The notes beneath the pieces are model-generated. The model ran no database searches, had not been told where the DNA came from, and worked only from the letters and a program-made list of their open reading frames with translations. From Bacteroidota bacterium (GTDB lineage Bacteria; Bacteroidota; Bacteroidia; Chitinophagales; Saprospiraceae), in NCBI GenBank assembly GCA_963169325.1, contig CAUJEY010000265.1, positions 1-32,102 on the forward strand: a stretch of 32,102 nucleotides of DNA, in the 5' to 3' direction. Shown here piece by piece: positions 9,314-18,820 of this stretch. The position numbers were made by a program, and so were the translations under genes. Numbering within the stretch: the stretch's first letter is position 1; the number at the start of each line of letters is the position of its first letter.

Positions 9314-9402
9314 GTTTGTTGATGCGTTGATTTGTTGATTTGTTGATTTGAGGTGCACGTAACAAATCAACAAATCAACAAATCAACAAATCAACAAATC
9401 AA
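9314..9402. repeat. Octamer repeat hairpin between convergent genes
   Basis: The left arm is GTTGATGC followed by three GTTGATTT units. After an ~11-bp loop region, the right arm carries five AAATCAAC units, the reverse complement of the left. RNA from either strand would fold into a hairpin of more than 30 bp directly after both convergent genes. It probably works as a bidirectional terminator or RNA stabiliser (inference). The last unit includes the TGA stop codon of the minus-strand gene (9399-9401). The same octamer family recurs at 16921. Confidence 0.85.
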
Positions 9403-10250
9403 TTCACCAACGCCACCCCACCGGAATAGTTTTTTTGTGTGCCGTCCAGCAGTTCTACTGATGCGGCCCATAAATACAAGCCAGGTGGTGCGATCCGGTT
9501 GCGCCATTTACCGTTCCAGCCCATCAGCGGGTCGTTGGGTTGAAAGTTACGGTTTTCATATACCAGTTGGCCGCCTCTGCTGTACACCCGCAGGTATAAA
9601 ATACGTCCAACGCCTTCGCCGGCAAATACCGTGAAGTAATTATTCTGGTTGCTGTTCGGGTTGAACGTATTGGGGAAATAGATATTGGTCTGTTCTACCG
9701 CAACGGACAAATTATCCCGGGCAATACAACCATTGGTATTGCGCACTTCAATGGCAAAATCCGTGTTGTCGGCAATACGCACCGACTGAACGAGTTGGTG
9801 TTGCACCGGGAACAAAGCCGGCGGTCGCCATAAAATGGCGCTCAGGGTACTGGCCGGCGGATACACGGTGGCTTTTATTTGAAACAATTCGCCGGCCACA
9901 ATGGACGTATCGTTCACATCCAGATCAACCTGCAATTCTTCCGGCTCGGTTACCAGTGCCGGAAACGCCTTCACACAGCCCGTTGCATCCCTTACATACA
10001 AGACATATTCGCCGGCCCACAACAGATCGAAAATTGGGCGCGTGCTGAACGATTGTCCGTCTACGGAAAAATAGTAAGGCGGATTTTTGCCGATTACTTC
10101 GGTCACTTCAATGACGCCGTTGCGCAGCCCAAAACACTGAACCGGTGTTATCTTCAGCAGCACGGTGTCAACGCAATCGGCACGACCCCAATAAGAAACA
10201 AATATTAACAGTAATAATATTAAGTTTGGATACAGTAAGCGGTTGGGCAT
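9399..10250 (-). CDS. T9SS type-B secreted surface protein with SprB-like repeat
   Basis: A 283-residue exported protein. Residues 1-24 are a hydrophobic signal sequence. Residues ~30-105 resemble an SprB repeat (ITPVQCFGLRNGVIEV, PPYYFSVDGQ, AGEYVLYVRDATGC), an Ig-like module found in gliding adhesins. After a linker beta domain (~105-190), the last ~90 residues are a gliding-motility-associated (CHU_C, T9SS type B) sorting domain: IYFPNTFNPNSNQNNYF, VYSRGGQLVYEN, WNGKWRNRIAPPGLYLW. Proteins of this layout are usually far longer, so this is a compact single-repeat version. It is secreted through T9SS and probably anchored at the cell surface. It is transcribed convergently to DUF4261 and downstream of the GT2 gene on the same strand. 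Confidence 0.85.
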   Translation of the reverse strand: MPNRLLYPNLILLLLIFVSYWGRADCVDTVLLKITPVQCFGLRNGVIEVTEVIGKNPPYYFSVDGQSFSTRPIFDLLWAGEYVLYVRDATGCVKAFPALVTEPEELQVDLDVNDTSIVAGELFQIKATVYPPASTLSAILWRPPALFPVQHQLVQSVRIADNTDFAIEVRNTNGCIARDNLSVAVEQTNIYFPNTFNPNSNQNNYFTVFAGEGVGRILYLRVYSRGGQLVYENRNFQPNDPLMGWNGKWRNRIAPPGLYLWAASVELLDGTQKNYSGGVALVN

Positions 10251-10339
10251 CGGTTACGGTTGGCTAAATCATTGTTTGTGTTTCACGCGGAAAGTTAAAC
10301 ACAATTTGGCTAAACGCTCGATTTTCACTGCGGTTTGTC

Positions 10340-10359
10340 GGCAAAACTGCGGTTTTGCC
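10340..10359. terminator. Small perfect hairpin after the GT2 gene
   Basis: GGCAAAAC and GTTTTGCC form an 8-bp perfect stem around a 4-base loop, 19 bp beyond the GT2 stop on the minus strand. There is no T-run behind it, so its role as a terminator is uncertain; it could also be an attenuation or processing structure before the T9SS gene. Confidence 0.4.
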
Positions 10360-10377
10360 TTCCATCCGGAAACAGAT

Positions 10378-12318
10378 TTAAAAATGAAAACCATACCCAA
10401 AAAACACCGCTTTCATGCCGAAAACGCTCAGTCCGGATAAAGCCACGCCCAGCATAATCAAGGCGAACGGAATGTACACGGCTACTTTTACAAAGCGATG
10501 ATTCCAGGGCAGGTGATGCATCAGCGGCAGCAGCATAAAGGCCAGACACAACCCGAAAAATGAAACCTGAAACATCCACATCGCCAGAAAGGTAAAAATG
10601 ACGCCAACGCCTATTTCAAAACCCTGAACAATCGCAGTGTCCGGATGGCTTTTAGCCAAAAACTGCGTCCAGGAATGCCGCAATTGTTTGAACGACCAAC
10701 TACTTGCTGCGTCTTTACCCGTGCGAAATTCTTTTTGCTGTACATCGCCGGTCACTAAAAAAAATGCCTTTCCGGAAATCATATATGCGATCACACCGAT
10801 AGACGACAAAGGAGATAAGGCTGCATATAATGCCGTGCTATGACTTAAAAACCGGAACAATTTGAGGGGTTGGTTGGCCAATGCCAATACAAAACTCAGT
10901 ACCGGCGCAAAAAAGGTCAGGAGCGTAATGGCGAAAAAGTCCCAATCGTAAATCACCTGAAAACCCGGACTCAGGGTCAGGATAGGAATCAAAAGTTCCT
11001 GGCCGCCCAGTACGAAAGTCAATTCCTGCCGATGCCCAAAAAACATGGGCAGAATCAGGTTGGCATTGAGCATGAACAGAAAGTACACCAGCGTCAGCGG
11101 CAAATTGAGCGTCGGGAACAGCACATCGAGTTTCTCCGTCCAGGAAATATTGCGCGCCCGGATCAGCCAGCCCATTTTTTTGCGCAGGAATTCACTGGTA
11201 CCGCGAGTCCATTTCATGTGGCGGATACGGAAGGCGCGCACCGTGTCGGGGAAGTCTTCGTAACAGATTACTTCTTCAAAAAAGCGGCCGCGATACCCTT
11301 TCTCCCGGATGTGTATAGCAAAACCGAGGTCTTCACTGACGATATCGGGGAAGCCGTCGATTTCCTCCCAGCATTTCCGGCGCAACAGGGCGCCATGACC
11401 CAAAAACATCACAAAACCATAATCGTTGCGCAGTGGTTGGTACCATTGCCAGTGAATATCGATGCCCACGCCGAGCGATTTGGCCAGGGCGCTCTTGCTG
11501 TTTGGGTTGGCGCGATGGTTGGCCTGAACAAAACCACAAGTCGGATCATTCTCCATCACCGGCACCAATTTGGCCAGAAAATCCGGCGGCAAAATCTCAT
11601 CGGCATCGGCGATAGCAAAATACGGCTCTTCTGTGGCTGCCACGGCCAGGCCATGATTCAAGTTGCCCGCTTTAAACGCCTTGCGGTCGGGCCGGCGAAT
11701 AACCCGTACCCGCTCCGGAAAACGTTGGGCAAATTGATCCACCTCATTTTTGTAGGCTTCGGTGCTGCTATCGTCGAGGATATAAACCGTGTAGTTCGGA
11801 TAATCCTGATGTACACACGAAAGCATACTCTCCTCCACGAAATCGTTGCAGGTCGTGTACAGGATGGCTACTGGTGGGAAAATGTGGTTAATGTGGTTAA
11901 TGTGGTTAATGTGGTCAATGGGGTCAATGGGGTTAATGGGGGCAATGGGGGCAATAATTTGAGCCGGTTTGGCGGGGGCCCATTTGCGCTTCAGTTGATA
12001 ATAAGCGGCAAAACTGACGATGGCAACATTATAAATACCATACAACCAGGCAAAATCGATAAACCCGATAAACAGCCAGAGCGCCAGTTCGCTCGCCCAG
12101 TTGTAGGCCATATCGAGCAACATCAACAGCCTGGGTTGAAACCAGAAGACGGCCACCAGCCAGGTACCAAAGACCGTGAGGTACAGCGTTGGCTTGGGCG
12201 AAACGGCCATGGGCCGGTCACCAGCCTGTTTTTTTGGGCCGCTTAAATCGGCAGCCTGGTATACGGGCAGGGCTGCGGCATTCGTAAAAGGTTTGACTTT
12301 TGTCATTTGCGTGCTCAT
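10378..12318 (-). CDS. GT2 polysaccharide synthase-type glycosyltransferase
   Basis: A 646-residue integral membrane glycosyltransferase, counted from the ATG at 12318 (an upstream in-frame ATG at 12480 would overlap the YaiO gene and read Arg/Pro-rich sequence). Two N-terminal TM helices (about 45-65, 75-107) precede the cytosolic GT2 domain: DDSS (182-185), ADADE (238-240 is the DxD), SED (328-330) and RHMKW (366-370, the QxxRW position in altered form, which may affect acceptor binding). About six C-terminal TM helices follow. This is the layout of cellulose, hyaluronan and PNAG synthases. The following YaiO-type gene lies upstream in the same operon; E. coli has the equivalent yaiP/yaiO pair. 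It carries an unusual tripeptide repeat (about 122-146). The polysaccharide made is unknown. Confidence 0.85.
   Translation of the reverse strand: MSTQMTKVKPFTNAAALPVYQAADLSGPKKQAGDRPMAVSPKPTLYLTVFGTWLVAVFWFQPRLLMLLDMAYNWASELALWLFIGFIDFAWLYGIYNVAIVSFAAYYQLKRKWAPAKPAQIIAPIAPINPIDPIDHINHINHINHIFPPVAILYTTCNDFVEESMLSCVHQDYPNYTVYILDDSSTEAYKNEVDQFAQRFPERVRVIRRPDRKAFKAGNLNHGLAVAATEEPYFAIADADEILPPDFLAKLVPVMENDPTCGFVQANHRANPNSKSALAKSLGVGIDIHWQWYQPLRNDYGFVMFLGHGALLRRKCWEEIDGFPDIVSEDLGFAIHIREKGYRGRFFEEVICYEDFPDTVRAFRIRHMKWTRGTSEFLRKKMGWLIRARNISWTEKLDVLFPTLNLPLTLVYFLFMLNANLILPMFFGHRQELTFVLGGQELLIPILTLSPGFQVIYDWDFFAITLLTFFAPVLSFVLALANQPLKLFRFLSHSTALYAALSPLSSIGVIAYMISGKAFFLVTGDVQQKEFRTGKDAASSWSFKQLRHSWTQFLAKSHPDTAIVQGFEIGVGVIFTFLAMWMFQVSFFGLCLAFMLLPLMHHLPWNHRFVKVAVYIPFALIMLGVALSGLSVFGMKAVFFGYGFHF
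11881..11952 (-). repeat. In-frame 9-bp minisatellite inside the GT2 gene
   Basis: Eight 9-bp units (AATGTGGTT grading to AATGGGGGC) sit inside the GT2 coding frame. They encode on the minus strand the tripeptides IAP, IAP, INP, IDP, IDH, INH, INH, INH, between the second TM helix and the start of the catalytic domain. Because the unit is three codons, copy-number changes keep the frame and would only change linker length. Confidence 0.92.
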
Positions 12319-12389
12319 GACCAGTTTATTATTTATTGTTATGATTAGGTGTATGGTTGGTAGTGGTGGCTCAACGGAACCGTTGTCCC

Positions 12390-13730
12390 TTATTTCTCCA
12401 GGCGGAGTTTTATACCTGCCGCGGCTACGGTCAGGTCGGCAAACGGGGTGCGCTCCCAGCGGAACGACAGCTGCCCCCACACCACCTGGCTGAACGGAAA
12501 GATGGCGGTGGCATAGCTGCCGAAAATTTTGCTGTCGTTAGAATCGGTGGGAACGGCGCCGGTTTTTCCGTAAAGCAGTCCAACATTCAACTCGTACCCC
12601 TTGGGCGTACGAAACTGATTGTTGAGTAAAAACCGGGTATCAGCCTGTGCGGCCCCCTCGACACGGGAAAGGAAATAAAATGGTTCGATGGCGTACCAGC
12701 GGGTCAATGGCGCCCGGAAACTGCCGTACACCATCCATTCTTTCGGCGTTTTGTTGCTCCAGCCGTAAAACCCGCCGGCTTTGAGCAACATGCCATTTTG
12801 TAAAAAATAAACCTGCTCGCCGCTGATGAGTTGCTGGTTTATGTTGTCCGGTAAAATTCGGGCGCCGTATTCGAGGCGCGTTGTAAAACTGCGGTTCCAA
12901 CCGTAAACCGCACCCAGCGACAACGCCTGCGCCTCTTGATTCGCCCGGACCAGCGCTGCCAGATCGGAAGTGAGTGCGTTGTCGTATTTGAGGTACATAC
13001 GCAGGTTGCGACTAACCTGGCCGGTGAGTTGCAGCGTGCGTATGCTAAATTTACTTTCGCCCCCGGTTGCAGAATGCCCGGCACAAATATCAAATTCCAG
13101 TGGAGCCGCCGCGCCGTAAGTGCTTTTAAGCAAATCGCCGGCCACGCGGTTGGCGGGGTCGATTTGCAAGGCGCTGCGCAAGGCAATCCGGGCATTTTTT
13201 ATTTTATGCCTGCTCAGGTAAGCCTGCGCCAGGGCAATACGATATTCGGTTTCCCCCGGAAATTTGATGGCCAGGTCCTGAAAATACTCGATGGCAATAG
13301 CGCCGTCGCCTGCCCAAAGATGTACGTAGCCCAACCCTTTGGACGCTTCAACATGATCGGGTTGGAGGGATTGCAATTTTTCAAAGGAGCGTTTGGCCAG
13401 GGCGTAATTGCCCGACCAGGCCTGGTTATACGCCTGACCGACGAGCGCTTCAGCGGCATTTGGGGCAAGTGCCAGGGCCGCCTCAAATTTCACACGGGCT
13501 TTGTCGTATTGCTTGCTCCAGGAGTAATTGTAACCCGCTCCAACCAGGGCATCCGGGTTGTTCGGGTGTTGCGCAATAATGCGCTCGTACACCATTTCCG
13601 CTTCCGCGTAGCGACCGGAGGTAGCCAGTTGGCGGGCATGGTTCAGTTCCTTTTCAAGGTCGCCGGATTGGCCCTGAACAGACAACGTTAATAAAAACAA
13701 GAAGGACAGATACAGGAATTTTGCTTTCAT
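12390..13730 (-). CDS. TPR protein with YaiO-type outer membrane beta-barrel
   Basis: A 446-residue protein. It begins with a signal peptide (about 1-20, ending VQGQS). Residues ~25-205 hold about five tetratricopeptide repeats (for example GRYAEAEMVYERIIAQHPNN, KQYDKARVKFEAALALAPN). Residues ~215-446 are a beta-rich barrel ending in an aromatic-flanked strand (LRLEK), as in the YaiO outer membrane family. In exopolysaccharide systems such TPR-plus-barrel proteins (PgaA, AlgK/AlgE) guide polymer across the periplasm and outer membrane. With the GT2 synthase 71 bp downstream in the same orientation, this pair probably makes and exports a surface polysaccharide. No deacetylase or c-di-GMP receptor (PilZ) gene is seen next to it. 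Confidence 0.82.
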   Translation of the reverse strand: MKAKFLYLSFLFLLTLSVQGQSGDLEKELNHARQLATSGRYAEAEMVYERIIAQHPNNPDALVGAGYNYSWSKQYDKARVKFEAALALAPNAAEALVGQAYNQAWSGNYALAKRSFEKLQSLQPDHVEASKGLGYVHLWAGDGAIAIEYFQDLAIKFPGETEYRIALAQAYLSRHKIKNARIALRSALQIDPANRVAGDLLKSTYGAAAPLEFDICAGHSATGGESKFSIRTLQLTGQVSRNLRMYLKYDNALTSDLAALVRANQEAQALSLGAVYGWNRSFTTRLEYGARILPDNINQQLISGEQVYFLQNGMLLKAGGFYGWSNKTPKEWMVYGSFRAPLTRWYAIEPFYFLSRVEGAAQADTRFLLNNQFRTPKGYELNVGLLYGKTGAVPTDSNDSKIFGSYATAIFPFSQVVWGQLSFRWERTPFADLTVAAAGIKLRLEK

Positions 13731-13868
13731 GCCAAATTGAAATTTTAGTTCAACTGGCTCAAAAGTGCCTGTGCGGAGATTGTTTAATGAAATGAAAGGT
13801 GCTGAACGGGGAGTTTTAGACGCTCAAAAGGGAATGGGAGCCGATAGCGTCCTATTACTCGGGACCTG

Positions 13869-15215
13869 TTAAACAAACCGGTTAATCAAATTTTCAAACA
13901 GCTCCTGTTTCCCACTGCGCTGCTGCGGTTCTCCGTTTCTTCCGGCTATGTCAGCCAGATTTTCTAAAGACAACCCGCCTGTTTCAAACAGGCGTCCGTC
14001 GCCGCCGTCGAAAGAAGCATACCGTTCGCGACGCATTTGCCTGTAGGCAGAATGTGATAAAATACCGTCGGCGGCCAATAAAGCACGGGCGAACACGTCG
14101 ATACCGCCGATGTGCGCATGGAACAGATCGTCGAGGTCGGTGGAATTGCGACGCGTTTTGGCGTCGAAATTTACGCCGCCGCCCTGCAGTCCGCCTGCTT
14201 CCAGGATCACCAGCATCGCCTCGGTTATTTCGTACACGTTATTGGGAAACTGGTCGGTGTCCCAACCGTTCTGATAATCGCCGCGATTCGCATCGATACT
14301 GCCCAGCATACCGGCATTGGCGGCTATTTGTAATTCATGCTGGAAACTGTGCAGCGCCAGGGTGGCGTGGTTCACTTCCACATTGATTTTAAAATCCTTG
14401 TCTAAGCCATGGGCCTGCAGAAAACCGACCACCGTAGCGGCGTCGAAGTCGTACTGGTGTTTGCTGGGCTCCATCGGCTTCGGTTCGATAAAAAACGTAC
14501 CGGTAAAGCCGTTTTTCCGGGCATAGTCTTTGGCGATATGCAGGAAACGCGCCATGTGATCCAACTCACGTTTCACATCGGTATTGAGCAATGACTGGTA
14601 GCCTTCGCGGCCGCCCCAGAAAACGTAATTCTCGCCACCGAGCGCAATCGTGAGATCGAGGGCCATTTTTACCTGGGCGCCGGCGTGGGCCACCACGGCG
14701 AAATCCGGGTTGGTAGCGGCGCCGTTCATATACCGCGGGTGGCTGAACAGGTTGGCGGTGCCCCAAAGCAGCCGCACGCCGGAGGCTGCCATTTTTTCTT
14801 TGGCGTATTCTCCGATGGTTTGCAGGCGCCGCTCGCTTTCTGCAAGCGTTTCGCCTTCGGCAATCAGGTCAAAATCGTGAAAACAAAAGTATGGCAGCCC
14901 CAATTTGGTGATAAACTCGAAGGCAGCATCCATTTTATCCTTGGCCTGCTGTACAGCATCCCCGGCCTGGAGCCAGGGAAAAGCCTTGGTGCCCGGTCCA
15001 AACGGGTCGCCGCCTGTTCCGCACAAGGTGTGCCAATAAGCCACCGCAAATTTGAAATGCTCCTGCATGGTTTTGCCGGCCACTATCCGGTTTTCGTCGT
15101 AATAGCGATAGGCTAATGGATTGTCACTTTCCGGGCCTTCATACCGGATGCTGTTGATCCCCTGGAAGTATTCTTTTTCGCCGAGGGTGGTGCGGATGGT
15201 GTGTGTGTTTGCCAT
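13869..15215 (-). CDS. xylA: Xylose isomerase
   Basis: A 448-residue enzyme that converts D-xylose to D-xylulose in the cytosol, first step of the isomerase route. The length and sequence match the class II (long N-terminus) form. Catalytic and metal features are intact: FHDFD (H113, D116), VFWGGREGY (198-206), IEPKP (E244, K246), [17 protein letters not shown] with E280 and H283, and the following DANRGD motif. It is the second gene of a xylB-xylA operon, 20 bp after the xylB stop. No xylose transporter or XylR regulator gene is in the window, so uptake must be encoded elsewhere. I see no clear terminator in the 138 bp between this gene and the YaiO-type gene downstream on the same strand. 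Confidence 0.97.
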   Translation of the reverse strand: MANTHTIRTTLGEKEYFQGINSIRYEGPESDNPLAYRYYDENRIVAGKTMQEHFKFAVAYWHTLCGTGGDPFGPGTKAFPWLQAGDAVQQAKDKMDAAFEFITKLGLPYFCFHDFDLIAEGETLAESERRLQTIGEYAKEKMAASGVRLLWGTANLFSHPRYMNGAATNPDFAVVAHAGAQVKMALDLTIALGGENYVFWGGREGYQSLLNTDVKRELDHMARFLHIAKDYARKNGFTGTFFIEPKPMEPSKHQYDFDAATVVGFLQAHGLDKDFKINVEVNHATLALHSFQHELQIAANAGMLGSIDANRGDYQNGWDTDQFPNNVYEITEAMLVILEAGGLQGGGVNFDAKTRRNSTDLDDLFHAHIGGIDVFARALLAADGILSHSAYRQMRRERYASFDGGDGRLFETGGLSLENLADIAGRNGEPQQRSGKQELFENLINRFV

Positions 15216-15235
15216 GCAGGTGAAATTTTTTTTAT

Positions 15236-16720
15236 TTAAAACATTGCCTTTTTCAGATGACCAACCCAGCGTTCATAAGCCTCCTGATAAGCGCTATCAG
15301 GCTTCCCCGGCTCATAACACCGCTCCACCTGCAGCGCCCCAAGTCCTTCGCGCACCTCCGCCCACAGCCCGATGCCTACACCGGACGCGATGGCGGCCCC
15401 GACTGCGCCGGTCGTTTGCAGCATTTCGATACGGCAGTCCATCGATTGCGCAATAGTAGAAGAAAAAATTGCGGATTGGAATAAATTATCATTCCCGACC
15501 CGGATCAGGGAAACATCCATGCCCAGTTCCTGCAGCACTTGCATGCCATAAACAAAAGAAAAAGCCACGCCTTCGAGCGCCGCGCGGTACAAATGCGCCC
15601 GGTCGTGCCGGTTGAAATGCAGGTTCAGGATTTGAGCGCCCGGATTTCGGTTCCCCAACATCCGTTCGGCGCCATTGCCAAAGGGAAGGATACTCAGCCC
15701 GTCGGCGCCCACAGGTACGGTGGCCGCCAGTTGTTCCATTTCAGGATAGGTGACCCCGTCGCCGGCTACCTGTTTGCGCATCCAGCCGTACTGAATGCCG
15801 GAGCCGTTGATACACAACAATACGCCAATGCGGGGCGCATCGGGCTGATGATTGACGTGGGCAAAACTATTCACGCGGTTTTGCCGGTCGGAAACCAATT
15901 TGTCCACTACGCCGTACACCACGCCGGAGGTGCCGCCGGTGGCCGCTACCTCGCCCGGGTTCAGGACGTTGAGCGCCAGCGCGTTGTTGGGCTGGTCGCC
16001 GGCGCGGTAAGTGACCGGCACCCCGGTTTTTAAGCCCAGTGACGCAGCCGCCTCGCCGGACAAACGTCCCTGCAAGCCGAAAGTTGGCGCGACGGGCGCG
16101 ATCAGCGCGCGATCGATACCGTAGTAGTCCAACAAGGATTGAGCGACCGTATTTTCCGAAAAATCCCACAATACGCCTTCGGAAAGTCCGGATACCGTGG
16201 TCATGGGTTCACCGGTCAAGCGGTAGGCAATATAATCGCCGGGCAACATAACATAACGGATTTGCGCAAAACGCTCCGGTTCGTGCTCTTTTACCCATTT
16301 CAATTTGGACCCAGTGAAATTGCCGGGCGAATTCAGGTAATGCGACAGACAGAAGTTTTCGCCTAATTCCCGGAAGGCTGTATCGCCGATGTTTACAGCC
16401 CGGCTGTCGCACCAGATGATCGACGGGCGCACGATTTTGCCCGCGGCATCCAGTGCTACCAGACCGTGCATTTGATAAGAAATGCCGATGGCAGCGATTT
16501 GCGAAGCGTCGATTTGCGTTTGACGCAGTAATTTTTGTACGGCTATACCAACATTTGACCACCATACATCCGGATCCTGCTCCGCCCAGCCGGGATGGGG
16601 CGCCTGAATATCCATCTCCCGGTCCGGCGCTTGTGCCGTGCCCATCGTTTTTCCGGTTTTGGCATCCACAAGGGCTGCTTTGATGGAGGAAGAACCAATA
16701 TCTAAACCCAGAAGGTACAT
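15236..16720 (-). CDS. xylB: Xylulokinase (FGGY family)
   Basis: A 494-residue FGGY carbohydrate kinase that phosphorylates D-xylulose to xylulose 5-phosphate, feeding the pentose phosphate pathway. The N-terminal ATPase phosphate-1 motif [16 protein letters not shown] (residues 4-19) and the substrate segment [11 protein letters not shown] (about 45-55) mark the first lobe. [12 protein letters not shown] (about 240-250) holds the likely catalytic Asp, and GGTSGVVYG (about 262-270) starts the second lobe. Its length is normal for XylB. Pairing with xylA 20 bp downstream makes xylulose the expected substrate. The start ATG at 16720 follows a 500-bp upstream region containing a perfect 14-bp palindrome that may be an operator. 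Confidence 0.93.
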   Translation of the reverse strand: MYLLGLDIGSSSIKAALVDAKTGKTMGTAQAPDREMDIQAPHPGWAEQDPDVWWSNVGIAVQKLLRQTQIDASQIAAIGISYQMHGLVALDAAGKIVRPSIIWCDSRAVNIGDTAFRELGENFCLSHYLNSPGNFTGSKLKWVKEHEPERFAQIRYVMLPGDYIAYRLTGEPMTTVSGLSEGVLWDFSENTVAQSLLDYYGIDRALIAPVAPTFGLQGRLSGEAAASLGLKTGVPVTYRAGDQPNNALALNVLNPGEVAATGGTSGVVYGVVDKLVSDRQNRVNSFAHVNHQPDAPRIGVLLCINGSGIQYGWMRKQVAGDGVTYPEMEQLAATVPVGADGLSILPFGNGAERMLGNRNPGAQILNLHFNRHDRAHLYRAALEGVAFSFVYGMQVLQELGMDVSLIRVGNDNLFQSAIFSSTIAQSMDCRIEMLQTTGAVGAAIASGVGIGLWAEVREGLGALQVERCYEPGKPDSAYQEAYERWVGHLKKAMF

Positions 16721-16817
16721 TAGATTGTTGATTTATAGATTTGAATACAGACGTTTATAATATGTTTGACTTGGAGAGCAAGCGTAAAGGCGCGCAATTT
16801 TGAGAAATTCTGTGCAA

Positions 16818-16831
16818 GGAATTATAATTCC
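16818..16831. promoter_or_regulatory. Perfect palindrome upstream of xylB, possible operator
   Basis: GGAATTATAATTCC is a perfect 14-bp dyad about 100 bp upstream of the xylB start, in a stretch (16721-16920) with no gene. Its position and symmetry suit a repressor or activator site for the xylose operon. No regulator gene is nearby to test this, so the role is inference. I find no full TTG/TAnnTTTG promoter close to it. Confidence 0.35.
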
Positions 16832-16920
16832 CTGAAAAAATATCGTGAATTGGAAATCCCCCCTGAACCGTTAAAACTTTATGGCGGACGGCATGGGGTT
16901 AACATAGAGGGTGTTTGAAT

Positions 16921-16997
16921 CAACGCATCAACAAATCAACCCATCAACAAATCAACGCATCAACCCATCAACAAATCAACGCATCAACAAATCAACA
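16921..16997. repeat. Octamer tandem repeat CAACnnAT
   Basis: Nine consecutive octamers of the form CAACnnAT follow with nn = GC, AA, CC, AA, GC, CC, AA, GC, AA. The same octamer family makes the hairpin at 9314-9402, so this is a dispersed genomic repeat. It lies in the 509-bp gap between the divergent xylB and metalloprotease genes (16721-17229). The rest of that gap shows the palindrome at 16818 and an isolated TAATTTTG (17018-17025) without a -33 partner, but no gene. Confidence 0.9.
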
Positions 16998-17229
16998 ATC
17001 AACTAATCCTCCCGGGGTAATTTTGTCATTTGCCGGTCAAATTATCGCCATTTTCAGGGATTTATCGCCATTTCTTTGCCGGTGCTTGCAGGCTTCAACC
17101 TTTTCGGCCCCGTTTTTGCTACCTATCAGGCAGACCCGGTAATCACTTACGCGCGATAATCCTTCGGTTCCCCTCAGCGCACGTCTTGTTTTTACGCCCT
17201 GTTTCAGATCAAAACAATCTTTTCTACTC

Positions 17230-18819
17230 ATGTTACACGGAGCGCGACTAACAGCCATATTTTTCCTTTTTGGGCTCACGATAAATATATCCGCACAAAC
17301 CTTGAAACCTGTGCCGGTTCAGGTGCAGCGTACACGTGATTTGGGCGCCGCTTTTGCTCCGGTTTATTTATTTGAAAAAACACCTGCCGCGGATGTTTCG
17401 GCGGCGCGTTTTGCCCAGGGCGCACAATTCCTCGCCCTCGACGAAAATCGCCTCGCTGAATTGATCGCCAGTCGCCCGGCAGCCATTTCCCTGAGCATAC
17501 CTTTTAATGACGAAACACTCTCGGTGGATTTGATCCAGACCGATATTCAAAGCGCTGATTTTTCTGTAAGTACCAGCGACGCTGCAACCGAATCAGTTTC
17601 CGTTCGTCCAGGCCTGCACTACCGTGGTGTGCTGCGCGGCGCAAATAATTCCATCGCCGCCATCAGCATTTTCGACAATGACGTGATGGGCGTAGTTTCC
17701 GACGATCATCACGGCAACCTGGTGTTGGGGAAAGTACAACGCCCCGACAACCAAACGGCCTACATGCTCTACGCAGAAAGCGAATTGGCCATGGACAATC
17801 CGTTTGAGTGCAACCTGATAGAAGAAATAAATGGCCGTCCAAACCGGGCATATTCCGCGACGGAACAGGCGGAAACTCCCAGAAATATTCGTGTGTACCT
17901 CGAATCGGATTATCAGCTGTTTCGCAACCGGGGCGATGTACAATCCACGGTGAACTATCTCAGCGGTACGTTTAATATCGTATCGGCTTTATATGCCAAC
18001 GAACAAATTGACCTGGCACTCTCCGGTATCATGGTTTGGGTGACACCCGATGTTTATACCGGCTTAAACAGCGATGCCGTATTGGACCGCTTCCGGCAAC
18101 AACGCCCCGGCGCCAAAGCCGACCTGACTCAACTGATCGGCTTGGCCGGTAACAGCCAGGAAAGCGCCGCATATCTCGATGTGTTGTGCCAACCGGAATA
18201 CGCCGCGGCCTACAGCAGCATAAACGTCTCGTACTCCAACGTACCGGCCTACTCCTGGGCTGCCGAAGTGATCGCCCACGAAATGGGACATAACCTCGGC
18301 GCTCGACACACCCAATGGTGCGGCTGGCCCGGTGGCGCTATCGACCCCTGCCAATTAGCCGAACGCGGTTGTTCGCCCGGGCGTGGAACCCGCAGCGGCA
18401 GCACGGTAATGAGCTATTGCCCGCTGATCACCTCGGGTATCAACTTCAGCAATGGTTTCGGCGACCTGCCCGGCGCCATTATACGCAACGCCCTGAATAG
18501 TGCGCCCTGTTTAACGCCAACCAAAACCAACGTCAAAACTATTGATAACCGCAGCACCGTCGTTATGCCACTCGAATCGATGCAACTCACGCCCAATCCG
18601 GCCAATAAACAAGTCAACGTACAACTGAACTACGACCCGCAATCGCAGGTTCGCGTCGCACTGCTCGACCTTGTCGGCCGCACCCTGCACACACAAACGG
18701 CCGCCCGCGGCGATGCAGCGATGAATTTAGACCTGAGCAACCTGCAAAAAGGAATTTATCTGGTTCAGGTATTTGAAAATGATCAATTAGTGGCGACTAA
18801 ACGATTGATAAAAAACTAA
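17230..18819 (+). CDS. Secreted reprolysin-like zinc metalloprotease with T9SS tail
   Basis: A 529-residue protein. A signal peptide (about 1-23, ending NISAQ) is followed by a propeptide-like region (~25-215) and a metzincin domain. The zinc site is HEMGHNLGARH (H350, E351, H354, G357, H360), and the Met-turn is VMSYC (M394), as in M12B adamalysins and related bacterial enzymes. Cys-rich segments around the site (WCGWPGG, PCQLAERGC) suggest disulfides. The last ~75 residues are a type A T9SS sorting domain (LTPNPANKQVNVQL, LLDLVGRTLHTQ, KGIYLVQVF). It is expected to be secreted through T9SS as an extracellular protease. The gene is monocistronic; its stop lies 1 bp from the stop of the convergent oxidase gene. 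Confidence 0.9.
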   Translation: MLHGARLTAIFFLFGLTINISAQTLKPVPVQVQRTRDLGAAFAPVYLFEKTPAADVSAARFAQGAQFLALDENRLAELIASRPAAISLSIPFNDETLSVDLIQTDIQSADFSVSTSDAATESVSVRPGLHYRGVLRGANNSIAAISIFDNDVMGVVSDDHHGNLVLGKVQRPDNQTAYMLYAESELAMDNPFECNLIEEINGRPNRAYSATEQAETPRNIRVYLESDYQLFRNRGDVQSTVNYLSGTFNIVSALYANEQIDLALSGIMVWVTPDVYTGLNSDAVLDRFRQQRPGAKADLTQLIGLAGNSQESAAYLDVLCQPEYAAAYSSINVSYSNVPAYSWAAEVIAHEMGHNLGARHTQWCGWPGGAIDPCQLAERGCSPGRGTRSGSTVMSYCPLITSGINFSNGFGDLPGAIIRNALNSAPCLTPTKTNVKTIDNRSTVVMPLESMQLTPNPANKQVNVQLNYDPQSQVRVALLDLVGRTLHTQTAARGDAAMNLDLSNLQKGIYLVQVFENDQLVATKRLIKN

Positions 18820-18820
18820 G

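Noticed and set aside
10870-12246. A 458-codon open frame on the plus strand opposite the GT2 gene
   Set aside because: The minus-strand frame has all GT2 motifs and TM helices; the plus-strand product is basic, low in structure and matches nothing I know. It is a shadow of codon bias.
16921-16997. CRISPR-like array
   Set aside because: The units are 8 bp with no unique spacers, and no cas gene is near.
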